The position numbers and the translations under genes were made by a program. The notes beneath the pieces are model-generated. The model did not search any database. It saw only the letters and a list, made by a program, of their open reading frames with translations, and was not told where the DNA came from. DNA of 64,000 nt from Candidatus Methanobinarius endosymbioticus (GTDB lineage Archaea; Methanobacteriota; Methanobacteria; Methanobacteriales; Methanobacteriaceae), in NCBI GenBank assembly GCA_003315655.1, contig NIZT01000059.1:35629-99628 (forward strand), in the 5' to 3' direction. Positions within the stretch are counted from its first letter, which is position 1, and every line of letters starts with the position of its first letter. Below, piece after piece: positions 21,437 to 31,113 of this stretch.

Positions 21437-21572
21437 TTGATTATTCTTAAAATATATATAAAATTAATTTAAAACAATCTAAATAATTTAAAATTTTTAA
21501 AATAATTCACGTATAAACTAATCTAAAATAATTTAAAAATAAAAATATTGTATTTATAAAAATGGTGATAAT

Positions 21573-22565
21573 TTGTTTAATTATAGAAAAGTAGCTATTT
21601 TCTTAGGTCATAAAATTGTTCGATTGATAATACTATTAGTAGCAGTAGCTATTATTAGTTTTGTTTTGGTAGATATGTCTCCAGTAGATCCAGTTCGAGC
21701 ATATATTGGAGAAATGGCTGTAAGTGGGGAACACATAGCTAAATTACAAGAATATTGGGGTGTTGGCCAACCAATGTGGGAAAAAGCATTGCATTGGGTA
21801 TGGAGTATGTTACATGGTGATTTTGGAACTTCTCTTATTTATAGAATTCCTGTTATAGATGTTATTTCTGAAAGATTCACGGCATCATTAGTGTTGATGT
21901 TTACTTCGTGGGTTATTTCTGGTGTTCTAGGTTTTACATTAGGAACATTAGCTGGAATGTATAGGGGAAGTTGGATTGATAAATTTGTAAAAGGATACTG
22001 TTATGTTCTTCTTTCTGCTCCTACATTTTGGATTGCTCTTTTGTTATTGATGGTATTTTCGGTTTATTTGGGATGGTTCCCAACGGGACTTGGAGTTCCA
22101 GCAGGAGTTTTAGCTGAAAATGCCACGTTTTGGGATTGGTTAACTAGATTAATTCTTCCTGCAACTGCTTTAAGTATTTTATGTGTAGCTCAAATAGCTA
22201 TGTTTACTAGGGATAAATTGAATAATATTATGAGTAGTGATTTTATACTTTTTGCTAAAGCAAGAAGTGAAAAAGGTTGGGGCCTTATAAAACGTCATGG
22301 GATTAGAAATATTCTTATTCCAGCTATAACTCTTCAATTTCTTTCATTCAGTGAAATATTTGGAGGTGCTGTTTTGGTAGAACAAGTATTTTCATATCCT
22401 GGAATTGGTCAAGCTGCAGTAGCCGCAGGTCTAAGAAGTGATGTTCCACTTCTTTTAGGTATTGTACTATTCTCTACAATATTTGTATTTTGTGGAAATA
22501 CAATTGCAGATATTATATATAAATTTGTAGATCCAAGAATCAGGGAGAGTGAATCCAATGAATAA
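21573..22565 (+). CDS. peptide/nickel ABC transporter permease (NikB/DppB type)
   Basis: First membrane subunit of the transporter. The 330-aa protein has the family layout: one N-terminal helix (IILLVAVAIISFVLVDMSP), a large periplasmic loop with the GDFGTSLIYRIPV signature, then five helices with the EAA-type loop around FAKARSEKGWGLIKRHG. It starts at TTG 21573, 8 nt after GGTGATAA. It overlaps the second permease by 8 nt. All key segments are present. Without the binding protein encoded just upstream, it must use another receptor or be on its way to decay. Confidence 0.88.
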   Translation: MFNYRKVAIFLGHKIVRLIILLVAVAIISFVLVDMSPVDPVRAYIGEMAVSGEHIAKLQEYWGVGQPMWEKALHWVWSMLHGDFGTSLIYRIPVIDVISERFTASLVLMFTSWVISGVLGFTLGTLAGMYRGSWIDKFVKGYCYVLLSAPTFWIALLLLMVFSVYLGWFPTGLGVPAGVLAENATFWDWLTRLILPATALSILCVAQIAMFTRDKLNNIMSSDFILFAKARSEKGWGLIKRHGIRNILIPAITLQFLSFSEIFGGAVLVEQVFSYPGIGQAAVAAGLRSDVPLLLGIVLFSTIFVFCGNTIADIIYKFVDPRIRESESNE

Positions 22566-23424
22566 ACCAGTTGATACTCCTAAAAAGAAGTTTCATACTT
22601 CTCCATTAAAGTTGAATTTAAGAACAAAAACAATATTAATCATTGTTCTTACAGCTTCAATGCTTGTTGCAATTGTTATAAATAGTTTATTCATCGATGT
22701 AAGTACAATAACTACTAATTTCAGTTCTATTAATTTACCTCCTTCATTTGAACATCTTTTTGGAACTGATTGGATGGGAAGAGATATGTTCACAAGAACA
22801 CTGAAAGGTCTAGGCCTTAGTATTATGATTGGTGCTTTAGCATCTATTATTAGTACTGTTGTAGCTGTGATATTAGGTTTATCTTCTGGAATGAATAAAT
22901 ATTTAGATAGCTTTGTTAGTTGGTTAGTTGATTTATTTTCATCTATTCCTCATCTACTATTGATTATATTAATTTCAATAAGTCTAGGTGGAGGGGTTAT
23001 TGGGGTAATTGTTGGTGTTGGTGTTTCTCATTGGACTACTTTAACCAGAGTTATTAGAGCAGAAATAAAACAAATTAATACTTCTGAATATGTTCATCTA
23101 TCTAAAAACTTTGGAAAATCTAAATGGTGGATAGCTAAAAAACATATTCTTCCACTAATTTTAACACAAGTGGTTCTTGGAGTTATTTTAGTTTTCCCGC
23201 ATGCTATTATGCATGAAGCTAGTGTAACATTTCTTGGATTTGGTTTATCTCCTCACGAACCAGCTATCGGTATTATTCTTTCAGAATCAATGAAATACTT
23301 AGCAACTGGAGTTTGGTGGTTAGCTTTCTTCCCAGGTGTTTCTCTTTTAATAATTGTACTATTATTTGATTTAGTTGGAGATAATTTACAAAAAATATTA
23401 GATCCTACTAATGCACATGAATGA
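22558..23424 (+). CDS. peptide/nickel ABC transporter permease (NikC/DppC type)
   Basis: Second membrane subunit, about 288 aa. It begins with a cytoplasmic stretch, one helix (TILIIVLTASMLVAIVINSLF), the GTDWMGRDMFTRTLKGLGLS signature of DppC proteins, then helices and the coupling loop around YVHLSKNFGKSKWWIAKKH. I chose ATG 22558, with GGGAGAG 8 nt upstream; a GTG at 22549 is in frame but sits on that site. The ATG overlaps the end of the first permease, so translation is probably coupled. Intact. Confidence 0.88.
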   Translation: MNKPVDTPKKKFHTSPLKLNLRTKTILIIVLTASMLVAIVINSLFIDVSTITTNFSSINLPPSFEHLFGTDWMGRDMFTRTLKGLGLSIMIGALASIISTVVAVILGLSSGMNKYLDSFVSWLVDLFSSIPHLLLIILISISLGGGVIGVIVGVGVSHWTTLTRVIRAEIKQINTSEYVHLSKNFGKSKWWIAKKHILPLILTQVVLGVILVFPHAIMHEASVTFLGFGLSPHEPAIGIILSESMKYLATGVWWLAFFPGVSLLIIVLLFDLVGDNLQKILDPTNAHE

Positions 23425-23436
23425 GGAGGTGTTAGT

Positions 23437-24480
23437 TTGATAGAATCGGAAAATATGAAAAACAAAAACATGAAATCTGAGAATTTAGAATCTAGAAATA
23501 TAACTGTCACTGAAAAATCAGAGGAATCAAAAGAATTGTTGTCGGTATCAAATATTTCTATTTCCTTTCTACAATATACAAAAGGTCTTAGAAAAAATCT
23601 CTTAAAGGTTATTAGTGATCTTACATTAAGTGTATCTTCTGGAGAAATTGTAGCTATTTTAGGATCAAGTGGGTCTGGAAAAAGTTTACTTGCCCATGCT
23701 ATTTTAGGTATTTTGCCTAATAATGCAGATCTTACTGGTGAAATGACATTTGAAGGGAAAGAATTAGATCAAAAATTTAAAGAAAAACTGAGAGGAAAAG
23801 AAATAGCTCTTATTCCTCAGTCTGTAAATTTTTTAGACCCTCTAATGAAAGTTGCTGATCAAGTTATAGGTGAAACTGTTGATGAAGAAGATAAAAAAGC
23901 TAAAAAAGCTCATCAAAGAGAAGTATTTGAAAAATATGGTCTTGATGAAAAAGTGGATGATTTATATCCATTTCAATTATCTGGAGGAATGGCTAGAAGA
24001 GTACTTGTTTCAACTGCGCTTCTTCAAAATCCAAAACTTGTTATAGCTGATGAACCTACTCCTGGTTTAGATGATGTAGCTATTCAAGAAACACTTAATA
24101 ATATAAAACAAATGGCTGCTGAGGATAGGGGAGTACTTCTTATTACTCATGATATAAATGCAGCTCTAAAAGTAGCTGATAAAATAGCTATTTTTTATTC
24201 AGGTTATGTAATTGAAATAGCTAATGTTGAAGATTTCACTGATGATGGAGAAAATCTAATACATCCTTATACTCGAGCTCTTTACAAAGCTCTCCCTCAA
24301 AATGGATTTAATTTATATAAAGGCCATCAACCATTTCATGGAGAACTCCCAGAAGGTTGTGTATACTCTGATAGGTGTGATCAGAATACTGATAGTTGTA
24401 TGAAAATAAATCCTGATCTTCGAGAAATTGAAGGAAAGAAAGTACGTTGTCATAGAGGTCACAGAAAATATTCTAGATAA
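23437..24480 (+). CDS. peptide/nickel ABC transporter ATPase (DppD/NikD type)
   Basis: First ATPase subunit, 347 aa. Walker A is LGSSGSGKSLLAHAIL, the Q-loop region IPQSVNFLDPLMKV, the signature LSGGMARRVLVS and Walker B LVIADEPTPGLD. The C-terminal oligopeptide/dipeptide domain has its usual cysteine cluster (CVYSDRCDQNTDSC, then C in VRCH). It starts at TTG 23437, 6 nt after GAGGAGGTG. The first 35 residues are a charged extension rich in Asn, Lys and Glu that is unusual for the family. It follows the permeases by 12 nt. Confidence 0.88.
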   Translation: MIESENMKNKNMKSENLESRNITVTEKSEESKELLSVSNISISFLQYTKGLRKNLLKVISDLTLSVSSGEIVAILGSSGSGKSLLAHAILGILPNNADLTGEMTFEGKELDQKFKEKLRGKEIALIPQSVNFLDPLMKVADQVIGETVDEEDKKAKKAHQREVFEKYGLDEKVDDLYPFQLSGGMARRVLVSTALLQNPKLVIADEPTPGLDDVAIQETLNNIKQMAAEDRGVLLITHDINAALKVADKIAIFYSGYVIEIANVEDFTDDGENLIHPYTRALYKALPQNGFNLYKGHQPFHGELPEGCVYSDRCDQNTDSCMKINPDLREIEGKKVRCHRGHRKYSR

Positions 24481-24551
24481 TGAATATTATTGACAATAGA
24501 GTAAGGCTTATAATATTTATAATTTAAATTTATTTAGATTGAGGAGAAATT

Positions 24552-25172
24552 ATGGAATTAAAGGGCAAAAATATAAATTTCAAATATGGGTTTAGTAAAA
24601 AATGGATCTTAAAAGATTTGAATATTTCATTAAAAAGTGGAGAAATTAAAGGTTTGATTGGAGATAGTGGAAGTGGAAAATCTACTCTTTCTAAAATTTT
24701 ATCAGGATATATGGAAGAAAAAAAATTTAAGGGAGATATTACTATTGATGGATTAAAACCTCTTAAAAGTGGTTTTAATCCGGTTCAATTGATTTTTCAA
24801 CATCCTGAACAAACAATGAATCCTAAATGGAAAATGAAAGATATTTTATATGAATCATGGGATGTTACTGAGGACCTTATTGAAGAATTTGGAATACAAA
24901 AATCTTGGTTAAATCGTTGGCCTAATGAACTTTCAGGAGGAGAACTTCAAAGATTTGCTGTTTTAAGAGCTTTATCTCCTAATACACAATTTTTAATAGC
25001 TGATGAAATGACCACAATGTTAGATGCAGTTACTCAAGTTCAAATTTGGGATCTTACAATAAAAATAACTAAGCAAAGAAATATGGGAATGCTAATTGTT
25101 AGTCATGATAAAGATTTAATAGACACAATCTGTGATGATATTGTTTATTTAAATGATATTAATAATGTTTAG
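24552..25172 (+). CDS. peptide/nickel ABC transporter ATPase (DppF/NikE type)
   Basis: Second ATPase subunit, only 206 aa, so it lacks the C-terminal extension of many DppF proteins. It has Walker A GDSGSGKSTLSKIL, FQHPEQTMNPKWKM, signature LSGGELQRFAVLRAL, Walker B FLIADEMTTMLD (Met replaces the usual Pro) and the switch SHDKDL. It starts at ATG 24552 after GAGGAG. Last gene of the operon. Intact. Confidence 0.86.
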   Translation: MELKGKNINFKYGFSKKWILKDLNISLKSGEIKGLIGDSGSGKSTLSKILSGYMEEKKFKGDITIDGLKPLKSGFNPVQLIFQHPEQTMNPKWKMKDILYESWDVTEDLIEEFGIQKSWLNRWPNELSGGELQRFAVLRALSPNTQFLIADEMTTMLDAVTQVQIWDLTIKITKQRNMGMLIVSHDKDLIDTICDDIVYLNDINNV

Positions 25173-25593
25173 AAATTATATGAGTTTATTAATTAAATTC
25201 TATTTTTATTCTAATTAATTTTTTATTTATTTTTTTAGTTATTTTTTATATTTTCTATATTATTTAAATAAATTTTAGAATAATTTTATTTTTGAAAGAT
25301 TTCATCAACAATTTTTTAATAGTTTTTTAATAGTTTTTATAATAAATTTTATAATTGGTTTTTAGTGATATTCTTTAATAATTTTTTATAAAATATTTTA
25401 CTAATATATTCAAATAGATTTTATTATATACTTAATTCTATTAATTGAAGTTAAAAAAGTAATAATTATAAGTTTATAATCAATGTAATTATAAATAAAA
25501 TGGTTTATCGAATCTTAAGTATTATATAGTATAAAAGACTATATGTAATGTATAATAATTTTTTTAAATTTACTATAATTATAAGGAGATAAA
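25173..25593. other. intergenic region before the ferredoxin gene
   Basis: A+T-rich and without a gene. Near its end, ATATAGT (25524-25530) and ACTATAT (25538-25544) form a perfect dyad around ATAAAAG. This is about 55 nt upstream of the ferredoxin start and may be a promoter or operator. Confidence 0.4.
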
Positions 25594-25758
25594 ATGATAG
25601 TAAAAGATTGGTGTATGTTCTGTGGAGAATGTGCTGGGGTCTGCCCAAGAAATTTAATTGAAGTTAAAGAATATTCTTTAGTTTTCAATGATGAGGAATG
25701 TAAAGATTGTAGTACTTGTGTTAAGGTTTGTCCTGTTACAGCTTTGGAAAAAGATTAG
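25594..25758 (+). CDS. small 2[4Fe-4S] ferredoxin
   Basis: A 54-aa polyferredoxin-type domain with two complete motifs, CMFCGECAGVCP and CKDCSTCVKVCP, each followed by proline. Two [4Fe-4S] clusters are expected. It starts at ATG 25594 with AAGGAG 6 nt upstream. The geranylgeranyl reductase gene begins 130 nt downstream on the same strand. In archaea a ferredoxin is known to donate electrons to that enzyme, and this position suggests the same role here. No lesion. Confidence 0.85.
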   Translation: MIVKDWCMFCGECAGVCPRNLIEVKEYSLVFNDEECKDCSTCVKVCPVTALEKD

Positions 25759-25887
25759 TATTATATAAAAATTAAAATACATAGGGACTTATAATTAAAC
25801 TTAAATTATACTAACTTAAGCTATAATAATTAAAATAAGTTGATTTTAGAATAACTTTATTTAAACAAGATTTATTAGGTGTATAAA

Positions 25888-27069
25888 ATGATTAAAACTG
25901 ATGTATTGGTAATTGGATCAGGACCTGCAGGATCTTCAGCAGCTAAACATGCTGCTTTAGGTGGGGCAGATGTAATCCTTATTGATAAAAAATCTGAAAT
26001 CGGGACTCCGAAACGTTGTGCTGAGGGAGTTTCAAAAGCAGGACTTGCAGATCTTAAAATCGAACCAGATGAACGTTGGGTAACTAAAGAATTAGATGGT
26101 GTCAGATTAGTTTCTCCAAATGGTACTAATGTATGGTTAACTTCTAATGAAATTGAACTTCCTGAAGCAGGATATATTTTAGAGAGAAAAGTTTTTGATA
26201 AATATATGGCTATGGATGCAGCTAGAGCTGGAGCAGAAATTAAAATTAAAACCTTAGCTCATGCTATGAGAAAAGAAGGAAATGCTTATATAGTCACTTG
26301 CGAACATATGGGAGAATTATTTGAAATTGAAGCTAAAATAGTTATAGGTGCTGATGGACCAGAATCTCGTGTTGGTAGATGGGCTGGACTTAAAACAGCT
26401 ACTAAATCAACTAATATGGAATCTGGAATCCAATTTGAAATGGTTGGATTAGAAATGGAAAAATCAGATGTTATTGAATTTTACTTTGGTACTGTTGCTC
26501 CTGGTGGCTATGCTTGGATTTTCCCTAAAGGAAAGGATATAGCTAATGTAGGTCTTGCAATTATAACTAAAAAAACAGGCAAAACTCCTTATGAACACCT
26601 TAAAGAATTTGTAGCAAATTGTCCTGCTACACAAAACGCGCAAGCTGTAGAAATTAATATTGGTGGGGATCCTGTTGGTGGAATGCCTAAAAAAATATAT
26701 GGGAATAATGTTCTTGTTTGTGGAGATGCAGCTGGACAAGTTAATCCTTTAACTGGTGGAGGAATCATTAGTGGTATGAAAGGTGGAATGTATGCTGGTA
26801 AAGTTGCTGCAAACGCCATAAATAAAAATGATTATTCTGAAAAAGCTTTAAAAGAATATGATGAACTTATTAGGGATGATATTGGTCCTGAATTAGATAA
26901 ATATCTTAAAGTTAAAGAATATTTATCTACTTTATCTGGCAGTGAACTAAATTCAATAGCTGATGCTTTCCAAGATATTGACTTTGAAAAAGTCAGTACA
27001 ACTGAATTAATCAAAAGTTTAGTTAAAGTTTCTCCTAAAGCTTTATTAAAGTTAGGAAAATTAATTTAA
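25888..27069 (+). CDS. digeranylgeranylglycerophospholipid reductase
   Basis: FAD enzyme that saturates the double bonds of the isoprenoid chains of archaeal membrane lipids. It has the Rossmann motif VIGSGPAGSSAAKHAALGG, then KKSEIGTPKRCAEGVSKAG, where the cysteine is typical of the family, the substrate-pocket motif APGGYAWIFPKG (PxxYxWxFP) and the second FAD motif VCGDAAGQVNPLTGGGI. The protein is 393 aa. I place the start at ATG 25888 because AGGTG at 25876-25880 is then correctly spaced; a GTG at 25879 would overlap it. The ferredoxin upstream is the likely electron donor. Intact. Confidence 0.93.
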   Translation: MIKTDVLVIGSGPAGSSAAKHAALGGADVILIDKKSEIGTPKRCAEGVSKAGLADLKIEPDERWVTKELDGVRLVSPNGTNVWLTSNEIELPEAGYILERKVFDKYMAMDAARAGAEIKIKTLAHAMRKEGNAYIVTCEHMGELFEIEAKIVIGADGPESRVGRWAGLKTATKSTNMESGIQFEMVGLEMEKSDVIEFYFGTVAPGGYAWIFPKGKDIANVGLAIITKKTGKTPYEHLKEFVANCPATQNAQAVEINIGGDPVGGMPKKIYGNNVLVCGDAAGQVNPLTGGGIISGMKGGMYAGKVAANAINKNDYSEKALKEYDELIRDDIGPELDKYLKVKEYLSTLSGSELNSIADAFQDIDFEKVSTTELIKSLVKVSPKALLKLGKLI

Positions 27070-27369
27070 ATAAAATTTAATATTTTATTTTTTCTTTTTT
27101 TGTAATATATTTTTATATTTATATAATTTTTATAAATTTTACTTAATTTTTTTAATCACTAGATTTTTTTTATTTTTGTCTATAAGAATATCTTTATTTT
27201 ATAAAATTTTACAATTTTTCTATATAGGGATCATTTTATAGTTTTAAATAATTTTTATTTTAATATATTTTTTTATATATTTAATTTCAATTGTTTTATT
27301 GGGACTTAATATTGTTTTTTGATTATATTAAAGCTTAAATAGTTTGTGGTTTAATATTTTAATCGAATT
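27070..27369. other. A+T-rich intergenic region
   Basis: Oligo-T stretches soon after the reductase stop may end its transcript. No gene seen. Confidence 0.35.
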
Positions 27370-28264
27370 ATGATAATTAAAAGATTTAAATCTATAAATA
27401 AAAGAAGTTTTGATCCATTGGATGATTTTTGTTCTCGCAGTATATGTTTACTTCTGGTTGTGAAAAGCAGTAAATAGGGTTAATTAATGCTATACTTAAA
27501 TAAAATAATGAAAAAACAATTGAAAAAATTGAAATTATTGATAATAAGTTTATGCCAGGAAAAATTGTGGGTAAAAAACTTTATATTCTTGATTTGAGGT
27601 CAAAACTAGTGACGGGAGAATAATTAATCTTGAAGTTCAGTTAAAGGATGATGATTTTTTTAAAATAAGGAGTCAGCTGCATATTTCCCGAAAATTCTCA
27701 AATTCAGTAGACAGAAGAGGATTAGAACATATAAATAATCATATTCTGATAAATTTGCTGAATTTTAAATATTGTAGTGATGAAAGAGTCAATCGAAAAT
27801 TTAATATGTTAAATCAGACGGATATTGATTGTAATTATAATGATTGTATAAAAATCATTAATATTAATTTAATTCCGTTTAGAAATGAAAAGGAACTTGA
27901 TTTTAAACAATGAATTAACAAAATGGTTAATATTTCTAGATAAAAACAGCCCCATGGAGCTAATAAACATGGTAACAACAAAAGATGAAAATATAAAAAC
28001 AGCAGAAGAAAAAATAGAAGAACTACTTTCCAATGAACTATTGTTACATGATATTCACATGCGAAAACAAGCCGGTTAAAAATACCAAAGAGAAATGACA
28101 CCAGCCAAAGACAAAACAATAAAAAAGGAATCAAATAAGATAAAAAAGAGGATAAAATAGAAGAAAAAATTTAAATAGCTAAAAATTTAAAATCTAATGA
28201 AAAAGATATTGAATACATAGCTAAAATTACAGGTCTCAAAATAGAAGAAATAGAAAAATTATAA
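27370..28264 (+). pseudogene. Rpn-family PD-(D/E)XK nuclease/transposase relic
   Basis: Decayed member of the recombination-promoting nuclease (Rpn, PDDEXK) family, mobile-type genes that often occur in many copies. Readable pieces in order: a degenerate start near 27370, ILDLRSK then INLEVQLKDDDFFKIRSQLH (the catalytic E-x-Q region), the SRKFSNSVDRRGLE stretch, FRNEKELDF, KNSPMELINMVTTKDENIK, ELLLHDIHMRKQA, and the C-terminal tail KDIEYIAKITGLKIEEIEKL before the stop at 28262. Stops and frameshifts are frequent from start to end, so this is an old relic. No flanking inverted repeats are evident. Confidence 0.75.
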
Positions 28265-28376
28265 TATCAATTTAATTTGATATTAATGGATTTATTAAAA
28301 TATAAACTAACCCATAAAGTTATATTTTAGATAAAAAAGTTTAATTACTCTTTTATATATTATTTATTCATTATAT

Positions 28377-29332
28377 CTAATTATTTATATATTTAATTAA
28401 TTTTAATATTTTTAGTAGTGGTTCTATAGATGTAGTATGTGTTTGAATACCAACAACATCAAAAGGATCAGCTCCTAAAATCAAAGCTATAAATTGATTT
28501 ATATTTAAATGAATGGTTTTAAATTTAGTTTTGAGCTTTTTTTAATATATGGTTGATATCTATCATATTGAACATAACAGTTAGGACACATATGGATTAA
28601 AATATCCACATTTTCTTCTTTCAATGCTAATAATTTATCTCCAGTAACAGTTAAAGATAATTCTTTATTAGTAAATTTCTGTCTAAAACCTGCTCCACAT
28701 GTTGTTCTTTTTTTCTATACTAGTCAATTGTTTTAACATCACAAACTTCTAGTAATTCATCTAATATTTGTGAATTTCTAGATTTGCATATTTCATTTTC
28801 TGAAACTTTACAAAAATGGCAAGCATGATGTGTAGCTACCTTAATATTTGATAGATCACAATATCTTTTTTTAGATAATAGCTTTGATAGCTCTTCTTTT
28901 TTATTATAGAGTATTTCAACTACATGAAATATATTATTTTCAGATTCAATAGAATTTTCAATATATTCTTCTAATTTGCTATCATTAACTATTTCATTAA
29001 TATCTTTTCTTAATTCAGGATTATTATTTAAAAGATCACAAGATTTTTTGTTGATAGCATAACATTGTAGCACATATAATAACAATATTCTTTTTATTTA
29101 TTTTTTTGGATAAATTAAAATCACGAGCCAAAAGCCCTATTAAATTAGTAGAAAGTTGATCAAAAACATCACTATAATGACCTAATCCAGTACAACAAGA
29201 TTGTTCATGATCAATAACATAATAGATAGTTCATCAAAAACAAATTTAGTTGCTTGATTCTATTCCTGGATATTCACTACTAACTAAACAACTTTTAAAT
29301 AATAAAATATATTTATCTGGTATTTTTTTCAT
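28377..29332 (-). pseudogene. HdrB paralogue (heterodisulfide reductase subunit B), broken
   Basis: Relic of HdrB, the CCG-domain subunit that reduces the CoM-S-S-CoB heterodisulfide. Pieces read in order: YILLFKSCLVSSEYPGIESS at the start (ATG 29332), DHEQSCCTGLGHYSDV, LLARDFNLSKKINKK, NIKVATHHACHFCKVSEN, TTCGAGFRQKFTNKELS, ILIHMCPNCYVQYDRYQ, and a C-terminal LGADPFDVVGIQTHTTSIEPLL. The cysteines of both CCG motifs can be placed, but at least five frameshifts divide them. It follows the hdrC relic directly, in the usual hdrC-hdrB order. The essential working copy must be elsewhere. Confidence 0.82.
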
Positions 29333-29391
29333 AATATTACCAACAATTACCAAAAAATTAATATAATATATCAATATCACTATTTACTAGA

Positions 29392-29966
29392 TTATTTTAA
29401 TTTTTTAATTCTATCATGAAATTTTGCTCTTTTAAGAAGTTTATTAATTTCTGTTATAGATTCTTTAAGCATTTTCACGGGTCCTAAAGATAATTTACTA
29501 CGTATACTATCAAGTTCTGTTTTTAAATCTAACCAACCTTCAATGTCATTATTTAACTCCATGAAAAAACTTTTTGGCATTCCATCTATACCTATTTCTA
29601 AAAAAGTTTCTCCATATACTAAGAATGCTTGGATTTTTTCATTAGCTAACCCTTCTTTAATAACAATTTGCCGTAGTATCTGATTAATTACACTGGACTA
29701 TTCCCAACTGGACAAATACTTTGACAAGTATAACAATAAAAGCAATTCCAAATTATTTCTTCAGAAATTATTTCATCTTGATTTTTAAGAACTTTATCAA
29801 CTATATCCCTAGGATTATAATCAGAATGAGATATTACAGGACATAATGAAGTACACATTCCATATTGAACACATTTATATAATCCTAAAGCTTTTGATGC
29901 TTTTAAATCATTTTTTACAATATCTGCAAGATTTTTTTCATAATTGTTCTTAATTTCATTATTCAT
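29392..29966 (-). pseudogene. HdrC paralogue (heterodisulfide reductase subunit C), broken
   Basis: Relic of the ferredoxin-like HdrC subunit. From ATG 29966 it reads GLYKCVQYGMCTSLCPVISH and IIWNCFYCYTCQSICPVG. In the first cluster motif the second cysteine is replaced by tyrosine (CVQY instead of CxxC), a missense change that would disrupt a [4Fe-4S] cluster. A frameshift near 29690 then separates the C-terminal half, which ends with LDLKTELDSIRSKLSLGPV and a helical tail. Missense and frameshift together point to true decay. hdrB relic follows. Confidence 0.83.
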
Positions 29967-30247
29967 TTTAGATTTACTCCATTATTATTAGATAATTTTT
30001 CAAAATAATTATTAAATTCAATAATTTTAAGTTCAATATATATAAAATCATTATAATATAAAAATATACCTATAGTTATTATAACACCGTATAAAATATA
30101 ATTATATTTATAAAATTTTTATAAAATTAATAAAAATTTAAAATTAATTAAAAGTTAATTAAAAATTATCTAAAAATTAAAACATTAATTATCTAAAAAT
30201 TTTTTATAAAAAACTTAATAATAATTTAAAAAAATTAAAAAAATAAC

Positions 30248-31009
30248 GTGATTAAATTGCCAACAAGATACATTGGAATGGGATATTGGGAAATAGTAAG
30301 TCGTCAAATGAGTATTGTTACAAAAAGCCAACAAACAAAATTTAAAGAAGCTAAAGTTGCAATAATTGGTTGTGGAGGTATTGGAGGATCTGTAATAGAA
30401 CAATTAGCCAGAATGGGTATAGGAAATATAAATTTGATAGATAAAGATATATTTGATTTTTCAAATTTAAACAGACAGTTAATTAGCGGATTAGATACAT
30501 TAGCTAAAGAAAAAAGTTATTCTGCTAAAGAAAGAGTTAGAAATATAAATCCTTATGTAAACGTGAATGCATTTAATGAAGAATTAAATGAGGAAAATGT
30601 TGAAGAAGTTATTGGAAATTCTGATATAGTCATTGATGCATTGGATAATTTAGCTACCAGAGTAATTGTAAGTAGAGCTGCAAATAAATTAAAAATTCCT
30701 TATGTTCATGGTGCTATCCATGGTACAATGGGTCAAATTAGTGTTTTTACGCCTGAAAGAAAAACTTATGAAGAAATGTTTCAACTTCCCTCATTTGATA
30801 AAGAATTAACTGATGATGTAAAAGAAGAAATCAAAAAACTAAGTCATGGAGTGCATCCTGTAATAGGTCCAATTCCAAATATTATTGGATGTTTAGAAGC
30901 TTTTGAAGCATTTAAATATTTAACTGGTATTGGTGAAGTAACATATTCCCCAAAACTATTAAGTTTTAATATTTTAGATTTATCTTCATTCAATATAATT
31001 GAATTGTGA
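30248..31009 (+). CDS. HesA/MoeB/ThiF-like E1 adenylyltransferase
   Basis: E1-type enzyme that adenylates the C-terminal GG of a small sulfur-carrier protein of the ThiS/MoaD type. It has the nucleotide motif VAIIGCGGIGGSVIEQLARM, DKDIFDFSNLNRQ (Asp and Arg of the active site) and SDIVIDALDNLATR. The last third, HGVHPVIGPIPNIIGCLEAFEAFK, is also typical. The two CxxC zinc motifs and the usual active-site cysteine region are missing; the segment reads FTPERKTYEEMFQLPS. It starts at GTG 30248. A ThiS-like gene follows 105 nt downstream, a natural partner but frameshifted. Intact. Confidence 0.8.
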   Translation: MIKLPTRYIGMGYWEIVSRQMSIVTKSQQTKFKEAKVAIIGCGGIGGSVIEQLARMGIGNINLIDKDIFDFSNLNRQLISGLDTLAKEKSYSAKERVRNINPYVNVNAFNEELNEENVEEVIGNSDIVIDALDNLATRVIVSRAANKLKIPYVHGAIHGTMGQISVFTPERKTYEEMFQLPSFDKELTDDVKEEIKKLSHGVHPVIGPIPNIIGCLEAFEAFKYLTGIGEVTYSPKLLSFNILDLSSFNIIEL

Positions 31010-31113
31010 TTTGGATTATAAAGATTATGTTGATGAGGATAATAATTATAATAATAATAATTTTTTAATATATTCTACATCAGAGTTATATATTATTTAT
31101 AAAAGCTGGTTTA

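Noticed and set aside
27835..28134. Minus-strand 99-codon frame over the Rpn relic
   Set aside because: Leucine/phenylalanine-rich only because it is antisense to an A-rich coding strand. The plus strand carries the recognisable family pieces.
27370..28264. Complete insertion sequence
   Set aside because: The Rpn relic has no terminal inverted repeats or target duplication that I can see, so only the gene relic is reported.
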